NCBI GenBank assembly: GCA_030268105.1
Contig: BSDZ01000005.1
Span: forward strand, 1,364,001-1,428,000
Direction of reading: 5' to 3'
Source of the DNA: Volvox africanus
Taxonomy: Eukaryota; Chlorophyta; Chlorophyceae; Chlamydomonadales; Volvocaceae
DNA: 64,000 nucleotides
A program made the translations under genes and the position numbers. The notes below the pieces were generated by a model. It saw only the letters and a list, made by a program, of their open reading frames with translations. It ran no database searches and was not told where the DNA came from. Numbering within the stretch: the first letter of the stretch is position 1; each line of letters starts with the position of its first letter. This document shows positions 1-12,100 of the stretch, one piece after another.

Positions 1-148
1 CATGTTTATGTATACATGTTTCTTTTTTTACTTTGCTGCACGTGGTATAGTCCAAGTTGGGCCTTACGGTTCGATCCTGCTGACGTGCCGGCTCGCTGCC
101 ATTATCCATTCCCTTTCTGCACATCCTGGTATGTCTTTGTGGTGTCAG

Positions 149-3100
149 GTTCTAAACAGCTACCGCCTGACTCGCCGCGGCCTTGCTGGCTGTGGTATCG
201 ACTTCATGGCACCCGTGGGGACAGTGTTCTTGGTCGGTGAGTTCTGGATAACAAATATAACGAGAGGTTGCTTCTAGGCATCTGAAGAGCATCTGTGGGG
301 CATCTGAAGAGCATTTGAAGCAGGAACGCGGGGTGGGAGGTACACGGGGCAGCGAGACGAAATACGACCTGTACTGGCTGGATGAAGGTTTGGACGATTC
401 CTCCTTAGGGGGCAGGAATGGACGCCACGCCTCGGGCTAGCGGCAGAACGAATGAGGTGCACCGGCCGTATGTATGTGGTGCTTTGTACCTCGTTCCTCA
501 CATACCCCTCTCTGCGTGCCATCCCATACCTGTTTGGCCGTCACGCAAACCTATCTTTGCACGAGAACTTTCAACGTTTAATACCACTGCAAGCTTCTTA
601 TGCTTCCTTTCATCGGCAAGGCCACAAGCAATTTCAAGAATCTCTTTATTGGATAAATTTTAATAATTACAGGGATTTCTGTCAAACCTGCCATCTTTCA
701 AGATAAAACAGCAGCTTCTGTAGTGCCACCTCCTATATCTACAATCATAGAACCAGTAGGTTCTGGACCAGACCGCCGGGTTGTTGCTGTTGACGATGGG
801 TGGCACAACAAAGGCCTACTCACGCATGTTCAGCGGAGTAACGACGTAACCACCGCGTGCTGAAGCGGCGCTGAAATCGTGAGCGATAGATAATGCTCGT
901 GGCCACATGCTGTTGCACATCTCTGCTGTTACTCTTTCCACATGTGGTGACACGTACCTAAACCCCCCCTTAACCCGGCCTTGCAGATTTTTGGGTATGG
1001 GACGCCGACTATGCGAACGCCTCGGCGATAAGATATGTGGAGGTACGGCTTGGCCTGCTGTTGGCTGAGGAATGGGAACATTTGTGATTCATAAGTGCGT
1101 AGACTTTACTCTCTGCCGGAGTAGAGTGTGTGTATGTGAGCGTTACAGGGTGGTGGTGGCATTCCTCATCACCAGCGGCCCCTACTAACCTATCCTGCTG
1201 GGCAGAGCCAAGCATCTTCCTGACGCCCTCGTCCACTCATCCCAATCGACATGTGTGCATCTGCTGGCAGTCTGGTTTGGTGCTTGCGGTTTATCATGGT
1301 GCTGCGTGAGCTACGTAAAACATTTTCCCTTCACCTCCGTCCTATACCTAATCCCTGAACCGCGTTTCAAAGTAAGCTTATGCGTGTCGAACACAATTTT
1401 ATGAGGACAGTGCAAAAGCAGTGCTTCTGCTGGATTCAAATTTCGTCCGCAACTTGGTTAAATCCACGCATGGGAGCATCTCCTAGCCTGCTGTGTCAGC
1501 AGTCGCCAGTTTGTAAGTTCTAGAATATTTAAATTCTAGAATAATAGGAAATGAATATTCCTGAATTTCCTTGATTTTTGAATGAACAGCGGCTGCCGTA
1601 CGGCCGCCATGGCATTCCGTCTGTACTTTCTCCTCAAAGTCATCATGTCCAAACTCCGAGCGGGACTTCTCGGCGCACCTCTCGTCATATAGATGGCCGT
1701 ATAGCTAGCTGTATAGTTGCTGTATTATGCATGGCCATATGGACAGCTGTATGCATGGCCCTGGCTACGGATAGAAGTCGATGCATGGCTTCTATCCGCT
1801 CGATCCCTCCGAAACCCGCGTTGGCGTCGCTTCACCGCTTACCTGAGCGCAGATCACGGAGCCCTGTCCACGACAAAATGGCAGCAGTTCAGGGCAGCTC
1901 CAGCTGTGCAAGGACTTACACGACACGTAAGCCGGTACACATCTCTCTCTCTTTCGTCAGCTGGTCAAGTGTGCTTTTGTTAACTTGAGCCACACGTCAA
2001 AGAGACGGGGCTACACTTCATAACCTGCTGACGCTTTATTCGCCAAGTCAATCAAAAGTCTTTTATTGAAAAGCTGTGGCCGCTCCCTTACTTTTGTTCT
2101 ATAGCTAGGATAATGTCAAATAATAACAGCCAATCTCCAATCGCCTCATCGCATGCTATATTGATAGGAACGACCCCGACATAACATCGGGCAGACATGA
2201 CGCAGACATGCTTGTCCTTTGCTGCTTCGGCGCCGGCCGTTACTGCTCTTTGACCACTCACTGCCGCTGGCCACTCTCTTTTCCGCCGCTGACCTGATGG
2301 ATGGTGCGCTGTAATCTGCCTTTTGCTTCTTTCCTGCTGCCGAACCTTTGGATTGCTTTTTATAAAGTTTCTCATCTTCCACCCGCCGCCCTTTCATTTT
2401 GTTCATTGGACCCCACTCAGCTTATACTGCTCCCCGCTGCCCTGTGACCGGTCGAACTTATTGCGGCCGCCGTACTACGAGCCGCCTTCGATAACACTGC
2501 TGTCTGATGTCGTGTACGTGGAGTACGGCTCGTTGCCACCATATTACCTTGGCCCTTGCGCGTCACTGCCCAATCCCAGTACTATCTTCACGAATACGAA
2601 GGATGGTTATGGCAATGTCACTACTGATCCCAGCGCGGGCGATGACGCAGCAGCAGATTATAATTGTGGCGCCTACGCGTTGACGCGCGCCCGGTACAGT
2701 GATGGTCGAGTGGTACCTATTGACCTCACTAAGGACATCAACGTGAGACCAATTATTGATTGCGCGGTATCCAAGGGTACCAACATAACGGCGGGAGCAT
2801 CCGGCGATGCTGGCACTGCGGATGGAGCGTCATGCCGAGTGTGTCCTCTGGAGCTGATGCACCTGCCGGGCGGGTGCCTTCCGGGGGCGTACTATTACAG
2901 GTACGTGACCTTCCGTACTTCGAGTGTACGGCAGGTGCATCGACGCCTTAATAGGGTGGAAGGGCCTCGACAGTGATACATGATGTGCGTGGGTTACAGG
3001 GGTTAGGATACGTGAAATATGCTGCGTGCGAGATACATCATTGAGCAAATGATCTTGGGTTCGGTGATGAGTTTGTGGTTTTTGGATTTGCTTTCCTAAT

Positions 3101-6100
3101 AAAGAGCATTGGTCGCGCGGGGTCCCTCGTGACTTGCCTAAATTTTCCCTTGCATATCATGTTTCATCATTACTCTCATATTTCCAAACCTTCAGGATTT
3201 TAAGTTCTGTTTGTATAAAGGAAGAAATTGTATATTAATAATTCTGACAGTCTCCTTCCAACATTACTTCGTCCCACTGCCTCTCACCTGCAGATTTTCC
3301 GTTTCCAACGGAATCAACGGCACCGACAAGGTGCTCACTGTGCAGGTGTACTACAAACATTCCATTCGCGGCGTCGTATCTCCCTTCCCACCGTACGATG
3401 AGTACACATTTGCATTAGAGGATGCTGACAGCATTAACACAGCCATAGGACAGGTGGAGAGCGTGGGCGCGAGTAATGCCTGGCTGTACGGCTGGATGGT
3501 ATCTTTCATATCAGATAGCTTGGAGTTGGCGGACGTCCAGGACAGTGACGTGGTGCCTCACAAGGCTTGGGTTGGGCAGCAGTTCGGAGTGACAGGCGTT
3601 TCCGTGCTAGTCGACGTGGAGGTGCTCGTACACGTACCGAGTGTCGTACATAGGGGACTTATCCGAGATTACCTCCGTTACGTGTTGGAGATGACCACCA
3701 ATGCCAGCTTCTTGGTTTCGGAGCTCAGTTCTAAGCTAGGCTTCGAGCTCAGCGGACAGTCACGAGCTTCTAACGTTACAGAGATGATGGGCGGTACCAG
3801 TAGCGGTACCAATAGCAGCAGCGGTAGTAGCGGCAGTACCCGGCGGCGCAGCCAGCTAGAGCTGCGGAAAGAACGGATAGCAAATGCTACAGAAACGGCC
3901 AGGGATGAAGATGCCCCCGCGCTGTGGCATTCCTTGGTGTCGGGTCTGATTTGGGATCTTATTGACGAGCAGAATCGGACCGCCACGCCGCCGTTCCATT
4001 CGTCAACTGAATTGCGTTTTGGATCCTCACTGGTGCTCGGCCGCTCAGGAACCTCTACCACGGCAAACTCCACGATAAGCTCTCCGACGTCAGTAGGAAC
4101 GAATTTCCAGCAGAGCAGTTCCGGCCATGGCAGCAGCGGCGGAAATAGTAGCAGTAGTTGCATGAGGAGTAGTGGTGGTGCAGACGACCCGCAGCTGGCT
4201 TCACAAGTCGCATTACGGCGGCGGGCGCAGCAGCAGGCGGAGACCAGGCAGGTTGGCAGCATCAGCTTTGACAGCGCCGTCACGACTATGGCAAATGTGC
4301 CCTCGTCCACAGCCGCCGTGGTTGTGGAGTTGCAGGACCTGCTGGCAGCTGTACAGGAACAGGTAGCTAGGTAGCGCGGTGACAAGTTAAGGGCGGCCCG
4401 TAGGGAGCTTGAGGGTTCATTTGTCAGGCGTAAGGTTTTTGTCGCCGACTTACAAGCTTGCATTGAAGTCTGAGAGGCTGCGGCCAGGATCGGGGAAGTA
4501 TGTTTACGCCGGACCGTTCATTTGCGTTCGACTCAACCTTTTCTTGGATGAGCGTCCCAATATCTCCTCACCCTAACATCCCTTTACCTTACGAACACAC
4601 GTGTGTACGAATACCCTTACGAACACACTTATGTACGAACACACTATAGGCGGATAAGGCTTGGAAGTATGCAGCCCTCATCGAAGCTGCAACCGAGGTC
4701 AGTCTGATGCGGGATGCTCAGCTGGAAGCTCAGGCGGTGTGGAAGAGCCAGGTGGGAGCGGGCTTGTCAGGCCTTATGGCGGACCAGCAGCAAGCAAGGA
4801 ACATTGTACTGAACAGGTGAGTGTGTGTATGTGTGTAAGTGTGTATATGTGTGTATGTGTGGACATTGCCTGCTGGGTGCCGCTGCGTACTTCAATCTAA
4901 GGGAAGTAAGCAATCGTGTGCTTATTAAGTAGGAAGATGAATGGTGAAAAACACCAACGCACATGGACGTCCCTCCTGCGCTTTTTTCGGCCTCGCTATG
5001 GCTTCGCTACGTCTCCCGCCTCGCCCAGGTCCACGCTGCTAGCAGCTTCCCTGGACAAGCAACTGACCTCCCTGGGCTCCCAGCAGACGGCCTTCGACGA
5101 AGCCGCTGCTCAGCTGTCTGAACTGATAACATTCACAGAGGCACAGGCGGAACACACCGCGTACGACACAATGATTATCGAGGAGGCCACTGGGCAGTAC
5201 GAATACGTCTGGATGGACTGTGACGGGCTGTCGTACACCATACCTAGGGCGGAGCTAAGGTGGTCGTTCGCGGTAAAGAAGTCTGGCCAGCAGGCCGCGG
5301 TACAGGTAGTGAACGGCTCCAATCCTTCAACAATAGACCGACGGCTGTTCAATTCACTGCACCTAGTGGGCGGCATGATGCTGCACGGTGTACGGCGGCC
5401 GATGGACGATCAGGGCTTGTGCTCCAACAGCAGGGCGATGTTCAACGAACTAAACTTTGACTGCGTGCGGTACGTCCATCACATGATGTGTATATTGGGC
5501 TCCTAGGTATTTAACAAAGGGACTTTATCGTCGTTGCATCAAAGTAAATCCTAGCTTTCGTTTCTGGTCTTTTGATATTTAATGATGTGAGTGACAATGG
5601 ACCGCGTATGGTATGCTATCTCTTTCTGCTTTCCTGTTCTTTCTGCTGACTCATAACTATGTGGGCAATACCTTTCGTGTAATTATGGCTTTCGTGGGCA
5701 TTATTTATTACGTTCAACCGGTTTGAAGTTCTGTTCAATCAATCATTTGATGCTAATGTCCAAAAGCTAACTAAAATTCCTCCGCCCGGCGAGCCGCCGT
5801 TCCTGCCCTACAGTCCCAACACCCTCGCCGCCGAAAGCAGCACCAGCAGATCCTCCCCCGCCACCTTCCTGGAAAGGCTCCTCAGCCGGGAGGTCCATTC
5901 CTTGGCCCCGTACGGGACAGACCCAGTGTTCCTACCGAGCTCGTCCCTGTACGACACCCAGTTGTCAAACAAAGTCTACCAGTACTACAATACGAGCCAC
6001 GGGTCGGGAGAGGTCTCGGTCACTGGCGCGCCGTACTCGTTCTACTACAAGAAGCTGCAGGTATGCGTAAATGCGTCAAGCTGTTTCCGGGGTATATGAA

Positions 6101-9100
6101 TTCAAGGGTGTTACACTGTGGCTGGGCGACTTGCCCTGCTTCAATGACAAGCACTGGGGGCCCTGACCACCGGGCCGAACCACAGCGCAGGGGGGAACAC
6201 ACGGCTGCACAAGGGGTATTTTTATGGGTCTTCACTTATGGGTATCCACTTATGGGTTTTCACTTATGGGTCTTCACTTATGGGGAGTGGTCGAGTTGAG
6301 TTGTCTGAAATGGATCACTAGGGGCCTTGTGTCACGACATAGCATGGGACCAGACATCCTTGTGTGTATTGTTAACTGGCCCGTGAGCTGGCCGTGCAGG
6401 TTAGCTGTCTGTTCTGTTTGCTTCGAGCGGGGCCCCAAAACTTTCTTTCCAGGAGCCCCCCAGGAACCCTCTCTGGGTATGGCAGGCCCAGAAATCGTTT
6501 CGGTTATTACGTCCTTCGGAATCTTCAAAAACGTCTTTCAGGGCCCAGAAATGTTATTTCACAAGACTGCTGAAATAACTTTAAGTTAGTTAGCTCCTTT
6601 AGTGTTAAGCTGTCAAGCTTTAAGGTTTTGGAGCCCGTAGATGTGCCCGGGACTGGACCTTGCTTTTGCCGAAATATTTCCTGATAAACCCGGGAAAATG
6701 GTTTTTTCTTCACTTGGGGCATTTTTTCTGGCAAGTCGTGCTTCTTGCGACCAAAGGGTCCCGGGGCCCCCCGGAGTGGGCCTGAGAACCCTTAACGGCA
6801 TTTTCGAAAAAGACAAAAATGTCTGGGTCCCGTCCGGGGTGTGAAGTTCCATGTTGCCGTGTGAAGTGATGCGCCGTGACGTTCACGAATATGACCCCAC
6901 ACATATTCTTTTCCCAGCTCCTCTTACCGCTGCTGCACCTCCACCCATTCCCTTCATCCCCATCCACCGGTTGGCAACGATTCTATCGCACATACAGGGT
7001 TATCCCGACGGCTTTCCGGTGCTGCTTCCCAACCCACTAACGGAGTCGCATCTCAGGAAGATGCTTATATACCTCCAGGTATTTGCAATAGAGGCAGAGG
7101 AGTGGGGGAATAAAGAGGGAGGAAAATGGGGGCATGCTATTGTGCGGGGGATCCTATCGTATTTGAAAAGTGGTGTTTGGTGCCTCAGTAAACTAGATTA
7201 CCAGGCTCTTTGTTTATGTATGTTTATGTGTGCCTGCTAGCTTGTCGCCTGTTGTGTCTCTGAAATAATATCCGCCTAGCAGCAAAGGCCCGATCGGAAA
7301 ATGTCCAGGTTCCTGGTCATCTAAGATGTTGGCCGTCGATATCCTCATCAGGATACTTTATCGCTCCATATTTTCGGGGCGCCCTACCTGCTTAGCACGC
7401 CCCTATGCATGGTAATAGCATCCCGGCCAGAGGCGATTGCTTCTATCCCTTGCTTCCCTTGCTTCCCCCGATAAGCATGCCTTTTTAGTCTTTGCTTTCT
7501 TACACGTCTCCTGCCGCCCTGTCACACTTCCTTCCACACCTCCTTCCACATCGCCTCCTGCCGACTTTCTTCACTTCTCTAAAATGGGCTCAAACTTCAG
7601 GACTCAAACTTCCTGGATCGATACACTCACCGTCTGACGGCCGAGCTGCTGACGCTTTCCCCCGAGCTCAAGGTCCTTGGACATGCGCTTTTTACCTTCA
7701 AATGGGAACACGACGGTGCGTGTGCGTGAGCGTTGCTTGACAGCTGAAAGCATTGGAAGGTTCTTTTGGGCTGCTGTTAGCTCATGAATTGATTGGCGGC
7801 TGCCTACGTGATGATTACTGACTTGAAAAGATCGGTGTTGTAGATAACTATGCGTGCATATTGTTGTACCTCTCGTTCGCGTTTGCTCATAAGTATCTGC
7901 ACGTCTGGAGACTTTCGACACCGATGCGCGAGCACTTGCAAGTACAGCAAGGCAAGCGAGAGCAAACAGAGACAGCGGAAGACTTCAAGACGAAGAGAGA
8001 TATAACTTACAGCCTTACAGATTGGAACGATGCAATGGACGAAATCGCCGTCAGCGCCGGAAGCAAGCAATCATCACGCGGCGGTGATTAGCGAAGTTCA
8101 GGCTTAGCTCGGGCTAAGTAGAATAGCGTATAGCAATAGTAATATAGAACACACAAGTGTTCTCCGGTATCGAATGTCTCTTTCTTGCTCAGCCGTCCTC
8201 GCATCTGTTATACTCGCAGCATCGCAATGCCGTACGATTCACATCAGGAGGCCGATCCTAGATGTGACAACCCTACTGCGTCTAGGCGATGTCTACGCAT
8301 AACAACGTATAAGCCTTTCCGGCATTCGCATGATGCAAGGGTCCGGATAACGATATCCGGTTGCAGGGCATGTGTCGCGACGAGTGCGGCGCTCTCAACG
8401 TGTGCTGTAATGAAGTAATATTATATCAGATAATATTACTTATCGTTTCCTAGCACGAGCATAATGCGCACTTCAATGCTTCGGGCTTTCATGCATGCTA
8501 GGCGGATTTGCCATGATGCGATGTCGTGATGGATAATGACAACATGCCACATGCATATATAAATGTACACGAATACATTTATATCATGCAGATTCATTCA
8601 TATGCAATGTGTTCATCACAATAGCACTTCGCCTTGTAGGATCACATCGACCTACGCATCGGCGGGAAACTAACCGTAGCACAACAGTTATCCCCCCTCC
8701 CGTATGCAGCGTCCTCGCTGCATCATACAGCATCGACTGCAGGGGTCATTGGGCTTGCGTGGCATGTTTGCGGGCTTCTTCGAGCAGGGGCTTCATGTCC
8801 TGTGAGAAGTTGTGTGCCGGTTCCCATGAGTTGTGCTCGTCGGTATACCCTGTCCACTTAACCAAGTACTCGTGTACTGTCCGCTTACGTCGGTGTCGGC
8901 CCACACGACGCATGCGATAATCTAACACCCGCTCCACATCGTAAAACTTCTGTTTACCAGCGATCCAGGTCTCGGGAACTGGTTCGATCGCTGCGGGGGT
9001 GTTAGCAGGCTCAGGGACGGGTTCCGTACCACGATACGGACGAACAAGCGATACGTGAAACGTGGGGTGAATGGTCATATCAGCGGGCAATGCAAGCTGC

Positions 9101-12100
9101 ACAGCCACATTCCCAACCATGCGCATGACAGGATACGGACCAATCCAGCGGGGTAAGAGTTTTCGGGATCCGTCGGCCAAGGAACGCAAGTTCTTGGTGC
9201 TTAGCAACACGAGTTGCCCTTCCGAAAACGTCACATCCTGCTTGGACTTGTTGTAGTATTCTGTCGTTCGTTGCTGCGCCGCGTCCAAACACGACTTAGC
9301 GTCTGTGATTCGGGACATAAAAGACTTGGCAAAAAGTTTAGCAGCAGGCACGTTCACTTCCAACTCACGCCACACGGGTAGTGCGGGATGAAACCCGTAG
9401 TTAAGAAAGAACGGACTTTTGCCTGTAGAGCAGTTAACAGCGTTGTTAAGCGCGAATTCTGCCGCAGTCACATACGTATCCCAAACGAGTGGTGTGCGAC
9501 CAGCATAATTGCGCAACATATCACCCAACGTGCGATTTGTGCGTTCAGTTTGACCATCAGTCTGCGGGTGATACGCCGTGCTCAGGTTGACGCGCATGCC
9601 AACTAGTTTGCAGAGCGCTTCCCAAAACTTAGACGTGAACTGCCCACCGCGGTCCGAAATCACATTTTTGGGAACCCCGTGTAACCGAACCACATTGTCA
9701 AAAAACAAACGTGCGGTTTGCTCAGCCGTGCAGGATGATGTGCATGGTGCTAGGTGGACCATCTTAGTCAGGCGATCGACCATTACGAACACCGCATCAT
9801 ATCCCCCCTCAGTTTTGGGCAGCGCGACTACGAAGTCCATGGAAACACTTTCCCAAGGCGCATCCGGGACAGGCAACGGTTGCAACAACCCATGGCCCTT
9901 ACCAGACAAAGCCTTATTGCGCTGGCACAGACTGCATGTCTGGACGAAGTTCGCCGCATCCTTAGCCAAACGAGGCCACCAAAAGGAACGTTGCACCAAG
10001 TCGATCAATTGCTTGCTACCAGGGTGTCCTGCTAACGGGTCCTCGTGGAACCGCGCAAGGATGTCGTAGCGTAGCACGTCATCGTTCGGAACGACGATTT
10101 GCGTAGCTGCACCCTCCGTCCGTAGCCAAAGGCCATTCTGCTTGTGAAGGTTTTCTACATTAGCCGGGTCCGCGAACCAGGCGTCTGCGTTGTAGGCAAC
10201 CTTCAACCGCTCCGTGAGGTCCGTCGCGATCGGTACCTCCTCGCTACACGGCCGCACGACGGGCGCTGCCAAAATTGCAGTGTGTAGCGACGGATGTCGA
10301 CTGAGAGCATCGGCAATATTCAATTTACCAAAAATGTACTCCCAGGTGCAGTCGAACCTAGCTAGGTATTCCATCCACCTAGCCTGATGGCGGTTCAACG
10401 TCGGAACATTTTGCAAAAACGTTAGGGGCTTATGGTCAGTCTTTAAAGTAAACGGGCGTCCCTCGAGGTAACAGTGCCATTCCTTTAAAGCATGCAGTAC
10501 GGCCAGAAGCTCCTGTTCCCCGGTGGTGTAGCGAATCTCCGCAACAGAAAACTTCTTACTTGTGAAGGCAATCGGTCGCCCTTCCTGTAACAATACAGCG
10601 CCGCTTCCAAATATTGAGGCATCAGACACTACCTCAACACGAAATGGTAACGAGTAATCAGGGAATGCAAGGGTGACATCTTCGGCAATGATTCGTTTGA
10701 GCTCTTCGAATGCCCGCTGGCATTGCGACATCCACGACTCGAGCGAAACGAAAACGCCTTTGCGAGTTAAGTTAGTAAGCGGGGCCGCAATGATGGAATA
10801 TTTTTCAATGAACTTTCGGAAATAATTGGTCAAGCCAAGGAACTTACGCAGCTCCGTGAGGTTCTGAGGCGCGGGCCAATCGCGAACCACGGCGACCTTC
10901 CGCGGGTCCATCTTCACACCGGTGGCCGACACAATGTGGCCCAAATATTCCACCTGAGGCTGCGCCCAAAAGCATTTGGCGCGTTTAGCAAACAATTGCT
11001 CCCGCCTCATAACGTCGAGCACGAGCCGAAGATGCTCCAAGTGCTCCTCGCGCGTCTTAGAATATACCAAGATGTCATCCAGGTAGCAAACAACGAACCT
11101 GTTGATAAACGGCCTAAACATTTGGTCCATAACCGCCTGAAACGTCGCAGGGGCATTAGTCAAACCAAACGATAGGACCGTATACTCAAAGTGACCGAAG
11201 GGCGTCCGAAAAGCGGTTTTCGGGATATCAGAGGCAGCGATGCGAATCTGATTGTAGCCCTGTTGTAAGTCAATTGAGGAAAAATAAGCCGAGCCCTTCA
11301 GCTTATCCAACAGGTCGTCAACGCGTGGCAAAGGGTAGCGATTTTTCACCGTATTCACATTTAACCCCCGGTAATCAATGCACATGCGCAAGGTCCCATC
11401 CTTCTTACCGACAAACAAAATCGGTGCAGAATACGGGGATGTGCTGGGGCGTATCATACCCTTCGCGAGCAAATCCGTCACCTGGCGCTTCACCTCATCC
11501 AGCTCCAATGGACTCAACCTGTACATTGGCCGGGCTGTAGGCTGCGCTCCAGGCATGAGAGGGATTGTGTGATCAACAGGACGCATAGGTGGTAGGCCAG
11601 GGATATCTTTAAAGACGTCCTCATACTGCGACAGTAGGGCCTCAACCTCAGGATCCGCAGAAATCTGCGCGGTGGTGACACAACAGCTCACCCGCGGCCT
11701 TAAAAGCAGTCCGTGGGCACCCTTCCGTAACAAACGGACGGCCTCCTTACGCCCGACTAGCTCTGGTTCGATTCGCGCGGCCATTGCGGTCACAGCGAAA
11801 TTAACCATAGGCACCGCCTCAGTTTCGCCCTCCTTTGGTGTGACATGTTCGAACGACAGGAAAGGTACCTTAATCGACAGAGTACCCTTGCACATATGCA
11901 GGGTTGCGGTCTCCATGTCGATGCGCGCGCGGTACTGCCGTAATGTCGACGACCCCATTATGTACGGTGCAGTCTCTGCTAAGCCCTGCAGCACGTACGG
12001 CCTGGTCACAACACGCAAAGGGCCTATCGATAGGCTAAGGGTAATCCTGCCCACGATGGGATGCTTACCCCCGTCAGCAAGGGTAACCTGTGGACAATCA

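Larger units (their letters stand above)
149..7715 (+). other. PKD-like gene: N-terminal and extracellular polycystin-domain exons
   Basis: Exons: 149-236, 987-1042, 1747-1926, 2421-2900, 3294-4362, 4650-4816, 5029-5469, 5814-6060, 6998-7078, 7601-7715. The first three encode a short hydrophobic stretch, then a D-F-W-V-W-D-A motif and an Arg/Trp-rich segment. The 3294-4362 exon holds an extracellular-looking region followed by a Ser/Gly/Asn-rich spacer; 4650-5469 encodes a helical Gln/Ala-rich stretch. Exons 5814-7715 carry the end of the polycystin domain: the segment S-P-E-L-K-V-L-G...F-T-F-K-W-E resembles the family's conserved 'NPELKVF...FxW' strand just before the second membrane helix. 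The 2421 start is the least certain boundary, and the exon 149-236 may begin earlier. Confidence 0.72.

Noticed and set aside
3678..4463. Long minus-strand open frame opposite a channel exon
   Set aside because: Shadow of the Ser/Gly-rich repeats in exon 3294-4362; no motif of its own.
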